The notes beneath the pieces were generated by a model. The model saw only the letters and a program-made list of their open reading frames with translations. It did not search any database and had not been told where the DNA came from. 64,000 nucleotides of DNA from Stagonosporopsis chrysanthemi (taxonomy: Eukaryota; Ascomycota; Dothideomycetes; Pleosporales; Didymellaceae): the NCBI GenBank assembly GCA_022560025.1, contig JAFISE010000090.1:62001-126000 (forward strand). Reading direction: 5' to 3'. The position numbers were made by a program, and so were the translations under genes. Positions within the stretch are counted from its first letter, which is position 1. Every line of letters starts with the position of its first letter. This document shows, one piece after another, positions 33,701 through 44,817 of this stretch.

Positions 33701-34041
33701 TTGTTTGTGGGCACATCTGAAGATGATCTCTTGCAAAATGCAACTCGACCACGACGCACACAGTTGGAGCACGGCACTATAGAACCGGCATTAGCTATGA
33801 AGGGCGCCTTGCCTAGAGAACTCACCCTCGCGATTGCATTTCATCTTCAGCCGCCGACATTCTGCATCCAGACATGTCAGTCTCTCATGCGGCACGCGAT
33901 TGGTCAAGGCCTACCTTCACAGCTGTAACATGGCCTCTGCTTCCGCTGCCTCTTTCCAGGCCGTGCATCGCCCATGTCGCCACAGTCAGCCTCGCGTCGG
34001 ATTGATGCGACCATCGGCGCTGACGGGAGTTCCCCAGACAT
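30791..34041 (-). CDS. Zn2Cys6 transcription factor with 16 exons
   Basis: Exons (minus strand): 34041-33915, 33861-33826, 33776-33698, 33649-33229, 33178-32937, 32890-32638, 32588-32566, 32519-32447, 32399-32278, about 32230-32117, 32063-31995, 31946-31805, 31757-31614, 31565-31494, 31435-30926, 30862-30791; 832 aa. The binuclear cluster has Cys 41, 44, 51, 57, 60 and 69 and is itself split over three exons. The fungal-specific TF domain follows, with YRYCAWHHDVAPRDRFEKIF, MGMHRDGARWNLPQDVVEER and LHRPYYAKVLYSPHD. The acceptor before exon 10 is uncertain by one codon. It is divergent from the FAD monooxygenase across 409 bp, suggesting local control of this cluster. Confidence 0.85.
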
Positions 34042-34450
34042 GGTTCCGGTGTCTTGTTGATTCAGCCGTTGTGGTGACAGACTGAATTCTGGAGGGGCAG
34101 ACCGGCCGAGCGTCACGTCCGGTGCCGGGCATGCTATACCGCCCGGTCGGACCGAAAGGAAGAAGATCGGACCCTAGCTTGGGCACGCGCCTGACCAGGC
34201 CCGCATTTTCCCCGCACGCTGCGATTCGAGCATCAACCCCGATCCGATATCCCCGACCTCTCCATCTCTTCCGTGCATCCTTGATCCGTTCCAGTGTAGG
34301 AGGCAAAGGATGTCATGGTAGGTTCGCGCTTGGCAACCCCATATTTTTTGGAGGTCGGACTTGGGCGACATAAGTTGAAAGCAATAAAAACCCCCAAGTC
34401 AATACTCGCTAGTTCATCATCACGTCCTGCATTCTTCTTTCATTCTGACC
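34042..34450. promoter_or_regulatory. Divergent promoter, regulator / FAD monooxygenase
   Basis: Only 409 bp separate the start codons of the Zn2Cys6 regulator and the monooxygenase. Several CGG/CCG triplets occur (for example around 34105-34150), the half-sites such regulators bind, but I cannot define one operator with confidence. An AATAAAAA element near 34384 may act as the TATA region for the monooxygenase. Confidence 0.45.
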
Positions 34451-36488
34451 ATGGGTACCGTTACATACCACGAGCATGTCGTTGCGCCCCAGACAGACCT
34501 GGTGGACCTTAAGAGCAAGGTTGTGGTCGACAATGTCGAGCTTGAAGCTTCGCCTCCGCCCCCAGTAGCAGATGACTTCATGTACGACTTCAAGTACAAT
34601 CATCCCCTACCAACACCCCAGAGCCTTGGGATCAAGATTCCCGATGGTTGTGATGCTCAGGAGGCTGCGGACTCCATCGTTGCTGAGCTATCCAAGGCAA
34701 TGATCGCTGGTGATGCGAAGGCCTTCGGTGAACTCTTTCTTGAGTTTGGTAAGTCAAAGTACCAGAATGATGCGTCTGGTTCATCGCTGATCAAAATCAA
34801 GGTGTTTGGAGAGATAAGTTGTCGTTTACATGGGACTACCGAACTTTCAATTTCAAGCCAGCGATCGTCGCAGCTGCACAAGATGTTTTCCCAACAACAA
34901 AGGTTTCCAACTTTGGGTTCCTTAACCCAGCTCCGAAGATCTCCCAACCATTCCCAGATTTTGAGCAATTGCAATTCGTCATCTCCTTTGAGACTGATGT
35001 TGTCAATGCTTCGGCAGTGATCACCTCAGTGTACACAAAGGATGGCTGGAAGATCTATGCGCTGCATTCAGTCGCCGAGGGCCTTAAGCAATTTCCCGAG
35101 GTTCCCCCTTACGATGGACATATGACCAGTGCAATCAGCTGGGAGTCTCAAAGGAAATTGGATAACGACAACGCGGATCCTGAAGTTCTCATTGTTGGAG
35201 GCGGCCAAAAGTAAGTTCAGCAATAAGATCATCATGGTAATATTCTCTGACTCTGGGCAGTGGACTTGCACTATCAGCGCGATGCAAGGCTCTGGGTATG
35301 AAAACTTTGATCATCGAGCGTGCCGACGAGATCGGAGACGTCTGGTCCAAACGTTACGAATACCTGTCACTACACATGCCCCACTGGGCCGACGATCTAC
35401 CGTACTTTGCCTACCCGAAGCACTGGCCAACATACACACCTGCGCAAAAGCAAGGCCTGTACATGAAGTGGTATGCATCTGCTCTCGAACTTAACGTCTG
35501 GTGTAAATCTTCAGTCGTCAAAGCGGAACAGGATGCGGAGGGAAACTGGACCGTCCAAATCAACAAGGAAGGGAAAGAAGTTCGAACACTCCACCCGAAA
35601 CAGCTGGTCATGGCAACCTCGCTGTGCGGTGTTCCACTTAGCCCTGTGATCCCCGGAATGGATGTCTTCAAGGGTACACTCCGACACTCCTCCGCACACG
35701 ACAGCGCGCGAGAGTGGACCGGCAAGAAAGTCTGTGTTGTTGGCACATCGTCGTCGGGACTTGATACCGCATACGACTTTGCACGTCACGGGGTCGATGT
35801 CACGCTGCTCCAACGCTCGCCCACTTACGTCATGTCTCTCACCCACTCAGTGCCCCGAGGCATTGGTAGCTACGCGCCGGATGCGAAAGGTGATCGAGCA
35901 AACCACGAAGAACTGGACCGATTGTTTTTCGCAATGCCCACAGGTCCCGGCGAAGAACTTGCCAGACGGAATGCTAAGGAGCTTGAAGAACTTGATAAGG
36001 AGCTGCTTGATGGTCTGAATGCTAAAGGCTTCCGAACATGGCGCGGCCAACGCGGTACTGGAAATGCCACACTCAGCTTGACCCGCAACGGCGGATTTTA
36101 CTTCGAAGCTGGCGCCTGCAAGCAGATCATCGATGGAAAAATCAAGATGGAGCAAGGCTTTGTCGAACGCTTCACCGAAGACAAAGTCATCTTGAATGGT
36201 GGACGCGAGCACCAATTCGATCTGGTTATTTTCGCCACCGGGTTCTCTAATACGATTGACTCAATCCGTATGACTCTTGGAGACAAGATCGCCGATCAGT
36301 GCGGACCAATTTGGGGCATTGACGAAGAGGGCGAGTACAAGACTGCTTTCAAGGAGACAGGCGTGCCGAACATGTGGATCATGTGCGGTTTCCTTGTTGC
36401 TACGCGTTATCATTCGAAACTGCTTGCTCTTCGTTTGAAGGCGCTTGCCGAGGGTGTAGCGCTCCCACCTTATAAGAAGAGTATTTAG
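34451..36488 (+). CDS. FAD-dependent monooxygenase, FMO/Baeyer-Villiger-like
   Basis: Three exons: 34451-34748, 34802-35210, 35261-36488; 644 aa. Residues 1-215 form an N-terminal extension with an NTF2/SnoaL-like look (ELSKAMIAGDAKAFGELFLE). Then come the FAD Rossmann motif VLIVGGGQNGLALSAR (about 230) and the NADPH-binding Rossmann motif VCVVGTSSSGLDTAYDFARH (about 394). Just before the latter sits FKGTLRHSSAH, matching the start of the FxGxxxHxxxW fingerprint of class B flavoprotein monooxygenases. The C-terminal third has VIFATGFSNTID, also typical. It would insert oxygen into a carbonyl, S or N substrate using NADPH. The second intron splits the FAD motif. Substrate unknown; the neighbours suggest catabolism of a plant- or sugar-derived compound. 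Confidence 0.9.
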
Positions 36489-36980
36489 TTTAGCTAGACC
36501 ACCAAAATAGATCTCATTTTCCAGTTGCAAGCGTATTGTCGTGGTTCCTATAGGGTCAGCTGTGGTAAGTTCTTATTTCTCTCTGTCGCAAAGACCATCT
36601 TTGAGATAACTTCCAGCAATCAGCGATGTTGATTTCAAAGTCTAATTTGATGCCTATAGTTCACTCAATTTCCACTATCTATGGTGCTATTTTTGTAGTC
36701 CGGCCTGATACTTACAATTTGATTAAATTTCACTATCCGCAATGTTAGTATCAGAGTCTAGCCTAATGCCCATGAGTCACGTGTGTAGGTGTGATCTTCA
36801 TAAATGGATACAAAACCCCACAAGGAGTATTGTAGTCAACCCTCGTGCAAGCTGACTTTGTCGTCGCAGCAAATACAATATACTCATCACATGGTCACAC
36901 AAAAGGCATACAGAGTTTTTAATCAAGAATATGTGCGTACTATTTGGGGATTTTGTTATAGAGGAGCAATGCGACATAGT
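36489..36980. other. Intergenic region between convergent genes
   Basis: AT-rich and without a supported gene. Two similar stretches (36616-36660 and 36735-36780; AGTCTAATTTGATGCC and AGTCTAGCCTAATGCC with flanking matches) suggest a short imperfect repeat. Confidence 0.45.
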
Positions 36981-38176
36981 CTAGGCTGTCTTGGATGGCT
37001 CGTACCAATCATCAAATCCTAGATCAAATCCCCATAGTGGAGTGTTCAGACGCTTCGCACTCCCACTTTCAGCCAACCGATCCAGAGTCTCCAACTCGCT
37101 TGCAGAAAGCTCCACGGCGTGTCTGTTACTACTGATGCGCGATTCTGTAACGGACTTGGGCAAGACCACGACCCCCTTGTTGACGTGGTAGCTCAAAAGT
37201 ACAGTGGCAGGCGTCACTTTCTTCTCCTCCGCAAGGCGGCGAATTGCTGGATCCGACATGATTGGCGCACCTGTTGAGCCAAAGGGCGAGTATGCTTCAA
37301 GCAAAATGCCCTTGTCAGCGCAGTACTTGCGCAGCTTATGTTGAGGAAGCAGTGGGTGAAGCTCGACTTGGTTGACGGCGGGAACAATTGTCCAAGTCTC
37401 AGATAGCTTTTCGAGGTATGGAACCGACCAGTTGGCGACACCGATGGCCTTGACCTTGCCTGACTTGTAGAGATCTTCCATCTGTTTCCAGGTTTTAGAT
37501 TGATCCCATGAGCGGTCGACAGAGCGGCTGCCATCCGGATTAACGGGAAGTAGCTCGCTTGTCTCATTCTGTCAAACGTGATCAGCAGGGCTCATGAGAA
37601 CGAAGAGGCGTGAAAGATTTACCGCAACTAGGCGAACTGGCCAGTGGATCAACTGAACTCAATTGTCAGTCTCAATTTTGATCGAATCCTTCAAAGTACT
37701 CACGTAGAGATCGAGGTAGTCCGTGCCCAGGTCGTCGAGTGTTCTTTGTAGTCCCGCTTTAGCGTCATCTTGGTGCGTATTCCACAGCTTGCTGGTGATG
37801 AAGATGTCTTTCCGAGGGATTCCAGAATCCCGTATGCCCTCACCGACCTCTTTTTCGTTCCCTGACTAGGTTCATAATCTTGCTCTCCAGAAACGTTCTT
37901 GTGCAACTTACCATATATCCTGCGCTCGAGTTAGTTTTCCGTTCTTCTCGCACGATTGCAAGTGGATAATACTTACAATGCTGCATCGATGTGGCGATAA
38001 CCATCTTTCAAAGCAAATGCTACTGCTTTGCGCACTTCACCAGGCTCAGACTTCCAGGTTCCTGAACAGAATTCGTCAGTGCCCACAGATTGTCAGTGCT
38101 TGAAGCTACACTTACCAAGACCAATTGCAGGGATTTTGGCGCCCGTGTTGAGCTCGAAATGAAGAGGTACACCCAT
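36981..38176 (-). CDS. Aldo-keto reductase
   Basis: Six exons: 38176-38116, 38061-37977, 37919-37912, 37861-37704, 37652-37623, 37568-36981; 309 aa, the normal AKR length. The catalytic tetrad is complete: Asp46 (YRHIDAAL), Tyr51 (IYGNE), Lys76 (ITSKLW) and His107 (LIHWPV). Later signatures are GVANWSVPYLEKL and VVVLPKSVTESRI, the latter holding the NADPH-binding Lys-Ser. Exon 3 is only 8 nt long and encodes the catalytic Tyr; without it the reading frame fails. The enzyme would reduce an aldehyde or ketone in the cytosol with NADPH. It is divergent from the MFS transporter over 773 bp, consistent with shared regulation. Confidence 0.92.
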
Positions 38177-38949
38177 TGTAAGTATGTGAACGAGATCTTG
38201 TGAGGCTGAAGAAGACAGAACCAAAAGCGCGGAAACTCCGAAGCGAGATAGAAGCAGCTTTAAACAGTATTTTATTTTCCTACCAAAAGCGAGTGGGCGG
38301 TATGTGCAGGACGGCTTTCGGGCTCAACCCTCGACGGCTGCCACGAACTATGACCGTTGTCGGTACATAGGGCAGACGCGGGTCCTGCTATGACTGCAAA
38401 ATCCTACGGTGTTGCAAATCTGAAGATGCCCGATGCCCGATGCCCGATCGCCCAAAACAAAAGCGCGCCGATTGTCATATGTCCGACGTGCTAGATCGAA
38501 GATATCTCCGACGCTATGAGGGAGCGCATTCGGCTGGGCCGAGAAAATCAAACAGACGCCTTTTCGTTAGGAACAATTCATAGAACGGGTTTAGTGCACC
38601 ACAGAATGCGAACATCGGATCTCATGTTGCCATGATTTCAGCCGCCTTTGAATCTAGAATTGTGGCGCCGGACTTTGTTATCTGAACCGGCCGAAAATTT
38701 ATCGGCTTCGCCATGGTGCCAGGTCGCATTGGGCCTGGTCGACCTGAGAAAGTGCCGGGCAGTGTCCCCAGGTGGAAGGCTAAGCGAAATCTAGACTTGC
38801 CACGAGATCTGGGGTAAAACCTGGAGAAGGCTGGAGGATGGGTCCGGGGGCACGATCCACGTATATAACCCATCTGTATTCCTTGTCGATCTCAACCTCG
38901 CCAGTCAGGCTCACAATCCTCGAATCGCAGAAACACCAAGGCTGTCGAC
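38177..38949. promoter_or_regulatory. Divergent promoter, aldo-keto reductase / MFS transporter
   Basis: A TATATAA box at 38862-38868 lies about 85 bp before the transporter ATG. A 7-bp direct repeat (GATGCCC, three full copies plus a partial) occupies 38425-38448. GC-rich CGG/CCG triplets occur (38684-38760), possible Zn2Cys6 half-sites. No coding sequence is seen. Confidence 0.5.
38425..38448. repeat. Short direct repeat (GATGCCC x3)
   Basis: Three consecutive copies of GATGCCC followed by GAT within the divergent promoter. It may be a protein-binding array or simple slippage product. Confidence 0.7.
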
Positions 38950-40858
38950 ATGGCTACCATCCATCATACTTCTGGCTTATCGCCTTCACTGTCCGAGCAT
39001 GCTGTCGCGGATGAGAAGGGCATGGCGACCCATATGGACACCGTGAGCAGCAGCAATGCGATGAACAATATGTTTCTCAATGCCGCTTCTGCATCAGGTC
39101 TGTATGCCCCCAGCAACCTCTACAGGCATTAGCTGATACATGAGTAGAGAAGGAGCACAAAATGACCTTGATGCAAGGCATCAGGTTGTATCCCAAGGCA
39201 ATCCTATGGGCTGTTCTTATTGCCCTCTGCTGCGCCATGGAAGGCTACGATATCGCGCTCATTGGCAACTTCTACGCTTTCGAGCCGTTCAACCGCAAAT
39301 ACGGCGAGCTTCAACCCAATGGTGATTACCAAGTGCCTGCTCGTTGGCAAGCTGGAATCTCGAACGGGGCTCAGGTCGGCCAGATCATCGGACTGCTGTG
39401 TAAGATTGATATACCCTCTTTCTATATCAAGAACTGACTTGTTCCAGTGACTGGCGTTGGCGTAGAGCGTTTTGGCTACCGGCCGTTCATCCTCGGCGTG
39501 CTATTTTACCAGTGCGGGGTCACCACAATCTTTTTCGTTGCACCAACCATCAAGATCTTGCTTGTCGCCGAATGCTTCGCCGGCATTGCCTTTGGAGTTT
39601 TCATGTCGGGTACGCACAGTTCAGACGCGTTTTGCGGCTTATCAATTCACAAACGCTAACTAGCCCAGTGGCCATTTCATACGCGAGCGAGGTCTGCCCG
39701 GTGGCTCTTCGCGGTTACTTGACGACCTGGGGAAACTCATGCTGGGGCATCGGCCAGTTGATCGCGATCGCAGTTATCAAGAGCATGTTTGGCAGGACTG
39801 ATGAATGGGCGTACAGAATTCCCTACGCTCTGCAGGTGCGCACCTTGTCTAGCTGATCGATATTTCTGCGACTGACCAATTGCTAGTGGATGTGGTTTCC
39901 CCTGCTTATCACCAGCATATACCTCGCTCCAGAATCTCCTTGGTGGTATGTCCGCAAGGAGCGATACGCCGATGCGAAGAAATCATTGCTCCGCCTCACT
40001 TCTCCTAAGAGAGATCCTTCTTTCAACGCAGACGAGACTGTTGACATGATGCGACACACAAACGAGCTCGAGAAGGAGATGTCAGCCGGCACATCATACC
40101 TGGACTGCTTTAGAGGCACCAACCTGCGCCGAACAGAGATTGTCTGCATGCTTTTTCTTTCACAGAACTTGGCTGGTAATACTTTCTCAAACTACTCCAC
40201 CTATTTCTTTGAGCAAGCAGGCTTGACGGGTACCATCCCTTATGACTTTGCCCTGGGACAATACGGTCTTAACACAATTGGCGCATTCGTTGTCTGGACT
40301 TTCATGGCCTACGGAGTTGGCCGACGGACACTCTTCCTTTGCGGTCTTACTGGGCTTTTCGTCACCCTACTGACGCTCGGTTTCGTCGGTTTGGTCCCAG
40401 AGGCAAATAAGCACCAGGCTTCTCTTGCTACTGGTGCTCTCATGATCGTTTGGGCAGCTTTCTACCAGTTTTCAGTCGGAACCGTCGCCTTCTCCCTCGT
40501 TGCCGAATTGTCCTCTCGTCGTCTTCAGGTCAAGACCGTTGCGCTGTCTCGTGTCGCATACAATCTCGGTGCGATTGTTGTCAATATTCTCACACCGTAC
40601 ATGATCAACCCAACTGCTTGGAATTGGGGCAACTTTGCCGGATTCTTCTGGGCTGGAACCTGCTTCTGCGTTCTGGTTTACCACTACTTCCGCCTTCCCG
40701 AGCCTTCCGGCCGTACCTTTGCAGAGATCGATCTGCTCTTCGAGCGTGGTGTTTCTGCGAGACAGTTCAAAACGGCTGATATCGATGCTTTTGATGTGGC
40801 GCTTACCAGCCAGGATGCCGCTGATAAGCCAGAGACCGTCAGGAACGAGCATGTCTAG
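38950..40858 (+). CDS. MFS sugar transporter, alpha-glucoside permease-like
   Basis: Five exons: 38950-39097, 39148-39399, 39448-39609, 39669-39835, 39887-40858; 566 aa. The N-terminal about 50 residues are a cytosolic Ser-rich tail, followed by about 12 membrane segments. Family marks: AMEGYDIALIGNFYAFEPF (TM1), RFGYRPF between TM2 and TM3, the SP-family loop APESPWWYVRKERY after TM6, and a Tyr/Trp-rich C-terminal region ending FRLPEPSGRTFAEID. The TM1 style (EGYDxxLIGNFYAxPxF) is that of fungal maltose/alpha-glucoside proton symporters. It is located at the plasma membrane. It sits between the aldo-keto reductase and a dead GH3 glucosidase, which fits uptake of a glycoside. Confidence 0.93.
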
Positions 40859-41847
40859 AGGTACAAGTGCGTTCTGTGTCATCTATGGGTGTTTTCGCAA
40901 GCTACTAGAGGAGAAAGTCGTCTGCTTCTGCCTTGACATTGTTGTATAGCGTGTTACTCAACTCGGGTGTATATTTCAGCATGAACGATGAAGGAGCCAT
41001 TGCTTTGATTGTCGCAATAACTGTCTTCGAAAATGATATCGTGCTTTTGATGTAATTGCTATGGATTACGGTACCAAAAGAGACTGACCGATTCGATATG
41101 CATCAGTGAGGGCTGCAGACAAGTCGATGATCGGTACATTCTACAACTATCTTGACAATATTTCTGATGGCTAAAGCTTACAGTACATATGTTAAAGGTG
41201 CGTAATCTTCGAGTGAGTCATAGCCAAAGTAGAACCAAGCTCTCGTGTGTCTCGGGGTAGTCTATGCTGAGGGTCCACGGTGATTTTGCCTATGCATCAC
41301 TTACGACTGACGTCGCCTGAATAGGCGCCGAGATCATCCAGTTCTCTCCACGTTCAACCTCTGAGATGACATGTCAAGCTGCGGGGAGTGCTGAATCTAC
41401 TTCCTGATTAGGCTTTCCTCCACGAGCTAGAGCGTGAAAGTTGCTGCTGGTCTGCGGCTTGGCCGAGTAATCGTGTCCTGCGTATTCGTGTCTTTTCTAT
41501 ACGCGCCGCCAAATCTCTGCTTGGATTTGCCCTCCATGTTAAGCAATGCTGATAAATATGCATCAGGAGTAGTACAAAAGCGCGGCCTCATCTCATCTCA
41601 TTAAAGGATACGTTGGAACCCTTTCCAGCCCGGCTCGAAAGGGCGCTTCTCACCTTGACTACTCTTGTTGCCTCTTTGATCTGAAGGAGTACTCCCTCAG
41701 CTGGCATTACGAAAGAAGAGATCGCAACGATGAGCTTTGGTCTTCTTGGCTCTGTCTGTCGGTCTAAAAGCCTACACACGTGAGTGTGCGTCGAGTCGTA
41801 TGGTAGTGCACTTGGTAACCGTGCAAAGCACCTCAGCACTTCGAGAG
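40859..41847. other. Intergenic region
   Basis: No gene supported. The minus-strand open frame entering 41588-42019 is antisense to the GH3 relic. Confidence 0.4.
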
Positions 41848-44030
41848 TGACCATGCCGAGGCACTGAAAATGATCCAGAAATTTGTTTCGCAGCTTGGTC
41901 TTACAGATAAGGTTATTGTGGTTACTGGTGCATGTGGTCTGGCTCGCGGAGGCTGTGTAGGAAACCTCAAACCCATCTCCGTCTGGAATCTTGGCTGGTG
42001 CGACTTGCGACAAAGACACTATATCTGCACGTGGTCAGGCTATAGGGGGGGAGTTCAAGGCCAAAGGAGCACACGTCCTATTTAGGTGCACCGCCTCTCA
42101 TCATGTTCGACTAGACCCAGAAACTAGTGATAGTTACAGACCCGTCGCTGGTCCACTCGGTCATCATGCTTTGGGCAGCCGCAATACAGAGGGCTTCTCC
42201 CCAGACCCGTACTTCGCTGGTAAAGCTATGCAAGCAACGGTTCATGGCATCCAGTCTGCGGGTGTACATTTCGGTCCCAAGCACTAAATCGGGAACAAGC
42301 AGGAGACATAACGAAGTAATTCCTTTCTGCCCAACTGTACTGAGATCTTGGGCATTACGAGCAACAGATGATCGCACTCTTCAAGAGCTATACCTTTGGC
42401 CATTCGCTGATGCGGTCAGAGCCAGGATGGCGAGTATTATGCGCAGCTATAATTGGTTGAATCAGACCTATGCCTACAAGAGTGAGCTTATTCTCACGAG
42501 GGTTCTTAGGGAAGAGCTTGGATTCCAGGGCTTCGTTTAACCGGATTGGTATGCAACGCACTCATGTTCACAATCCATGAATGCAGGTTTGGACATAAAC
42601 GATGTCTGGCGCTCTCACTTTAGACGACACCCGTGAGGGCAACGGCATCAGTTACCAGGGCCAGGGCAATGTAACGAATATGATCAACAGATGCATACTG
42701 ATGAAATGGTCCACAGAATCATGCTCCGTTACTACTAGCTCAAACAGGATCAACACTATCCCTCGATTCATCCTTCGCCGGTTCTCAGCTTTGCTGCACA
42801 TCAAGGTATCAGATTACAGATCCCGACAGTTCCGAGCCGGGATGTTCGTGAAGATCATGCGAAGCTGATTCGAAAGATGGGAGCACCAGGTATCGTGCTT
42901 TTAGAGAACACAGATGGTACGCTGCCACTCAAATCCCTCAAGAACATCGGGGCCTTTGGCAACGATGCCGGACCGCCAATCGAAGGGCCAAGGTTTGGAA
43001 ATTATCCATTTCCCATTGGCACCGTCGACATCGGTGGAGGTTCTGGGACTGGCCGCCATACCTATCTCCTTCCCTATTCGAAGCCATGTCAACCAAAGCC
43101 AAAGAAACCGATTCGCGTGCTGTGTACATCATGAACAACAGAGTCACCGCCGCGAACAACCTCCGAAGCATGTATCCTATGCCAGAGGTCTACCTCGTCT
43201 TTCTTGAAACCCTTGCTTCGGAGAGCTGGGACAAGATGAGTTAGGTGGCTGACTGGAACTCAACACTTGTGGTTGAATACGTGGCGCGTTGATGTCCCAT
43301 CACGGTAGTTGTCAGACGCTGCGCAGGTATCGACACACCGCCCTGGGCGGACAACCCAAATGTCACTGCGATCCTTGCTGCACATCTTCCGGGCCAAGAA
43401 GCAGGCAACGTAACCGTTGATGTCCTTTGGGGCGCAGAGAATCGGCCTGGAAGGTTACCGTACTCAATTTCTGCACCTCAAAGCGATTCTGACTTCCATA
43501 TTGTAAATTCGACAGAGAGCGAGGTCACGGGACCGGATGCGTGGCAGGCTGACTTTGTAAAGGAACAACCAGTTGACGGCCACTTCAACATTGGACCTCT
43601 GTACAAGTTTGATTTCGGGCTGAGCGACTCGTCTTTCGCACTCGAAGGGTCGTAGACAATCGAGCGACTTGTTTCGACCTGACTGCGAAGCCGAGTGCGG
43701 ATACTGAAGTACTGCCTGATGGAAACGTCGAGCTCCGTAAGCCTGTCTTGAGTTTGAACACGACAAAGAACCGGAGCCGTGGCTGGTGCTACAGTGCTAC
43801 AGTGCTGCAGCTTCATGCCGTATTCCCGGAAGATACGACGCCGGAGGGAACACTAACCTGGGTGCTGATAGGGTTCCGGAAGGTAGATCTGCAGCCTGCA
43901 AAGGCGTGATCCATCTTCTTTCAGCTCTTGCGTAGAGATGTCAGCTTCTAGGATTTGCAGAGTCAGGCTTGGGTCATTCCGACTAAGGACTTTGATTTCG
44001 TACTGTGTTTGAATGAGCGAGTTGTTTTCA
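41848..44030 (+). pseudogene. Glycoside hydrolase family 3 (beta-glucosidase) pseudogene
   Basis: Reading across stops and frame changes gives GH3 blocks in order: CVGNLKPISVWNLGWCDL; VAGPLGHHALGSRNTEGFSP followed by DPYFAG and GIQSAGVHFGPKH; DDRTLQELYLWPFADAVRA, MRSYNWLNQTYAYKSELI and REELGFQGFV; KLIRKMGAPGIVLLENTDGT and LPLKSLKNIGAFGNDAG; NPNVTAILAAHLPGQEAGN followed by VLWGAENRPGRLPYS; and an FN3-like end with TTPEGTLTWVLIGFRKVDLQ and AWVIPTKDF. The catalytic-Asp region (MSDW in the family) is damaged: FQGFV is followed at once by a stop. Many stops and at least four frame changes make it non-functional. The secreted product would have released glucose from glycosides. Confidence 0.88.
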
Positions 44031-44817
44031 CAAGTAGAATTCTCAGGGGATTTTGAGATAAACAAGCGGTGTCATGAAGCAGACAAGAGAAGCATGCTGT
44101 AGATGTTCGAGACTCTTTGCCGCTGTACAATCGGTTCTTCGCTGCGCACAGCTGCAGCGTGCTCTGAACAGTCTTTCTCGGTCGTTATACCGGTTGGATC
44201 CCACAAATGTATTTTGGGCTGGTGGGAGTCTGGAGATACTGGTGAAGCCACACTTGCGGAAGCCTTGGAGTCCATAAACCTCTGTCATCGTTCGTCAATG
44301 TGGCTTTGCGCATACACTGCATGTCGCCATGTTCTTCGTGTCAAGTCCGTAGGTCGCGACTGAAGACAATGCTCGCAGCGGACAGGTTGCATGGGTGCAA
44401 TACAGCAACGACTGTCGTCATAGCATCGCATGCTCTTACCACGCACCCATGAATCATGAATATCGAAACGGGTCGTGCATAGTTCCCGATCAAGACACCA
44501 CACCTCCAGATCGGGAAACCACCGGCCTAATACGGCTTCGGCGACTTGAACGGGCCTTAAAAGTTGGCAGGAACGTCTTGAACAAGCCGAAATCAAGTTT
44601 TGCGCAGCACTCGACAGAGATCCAAAAGTTGCTCGAAAGAGAAAGCGAGTGTGACAAGATGCCCTTGAAATGATGCCGAAACTCGTCAGCGAAAGTGCGT
44701 TGGGTGGAATTGCGGGTGCGGAATGACGCAGGGGCGGCAGTCAGGCGAGTCTGGCCGCGCGCGTTGTGACGCGTTCTGTGGTGGAGGGGACTGCACGTCA
44801 CAACACTCCACCTCGAC
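44031..44817. other. Intergenic region, possible permease N-terminus relic
   Basis: A minus-strand frame at 44072-44275 encodes 67 aa ending SNIYSMLLLSAS, resembling the cytosolic N-terminus and start of TM1 of an MFS permease that then breaks off. No other feature is seen. Confidence 0.35.

Noticed and set aside
41588..42019. 143-aa minus-strand frame
   Set aside because: It is antisense to the start of the GH3 relic and has no independent support.
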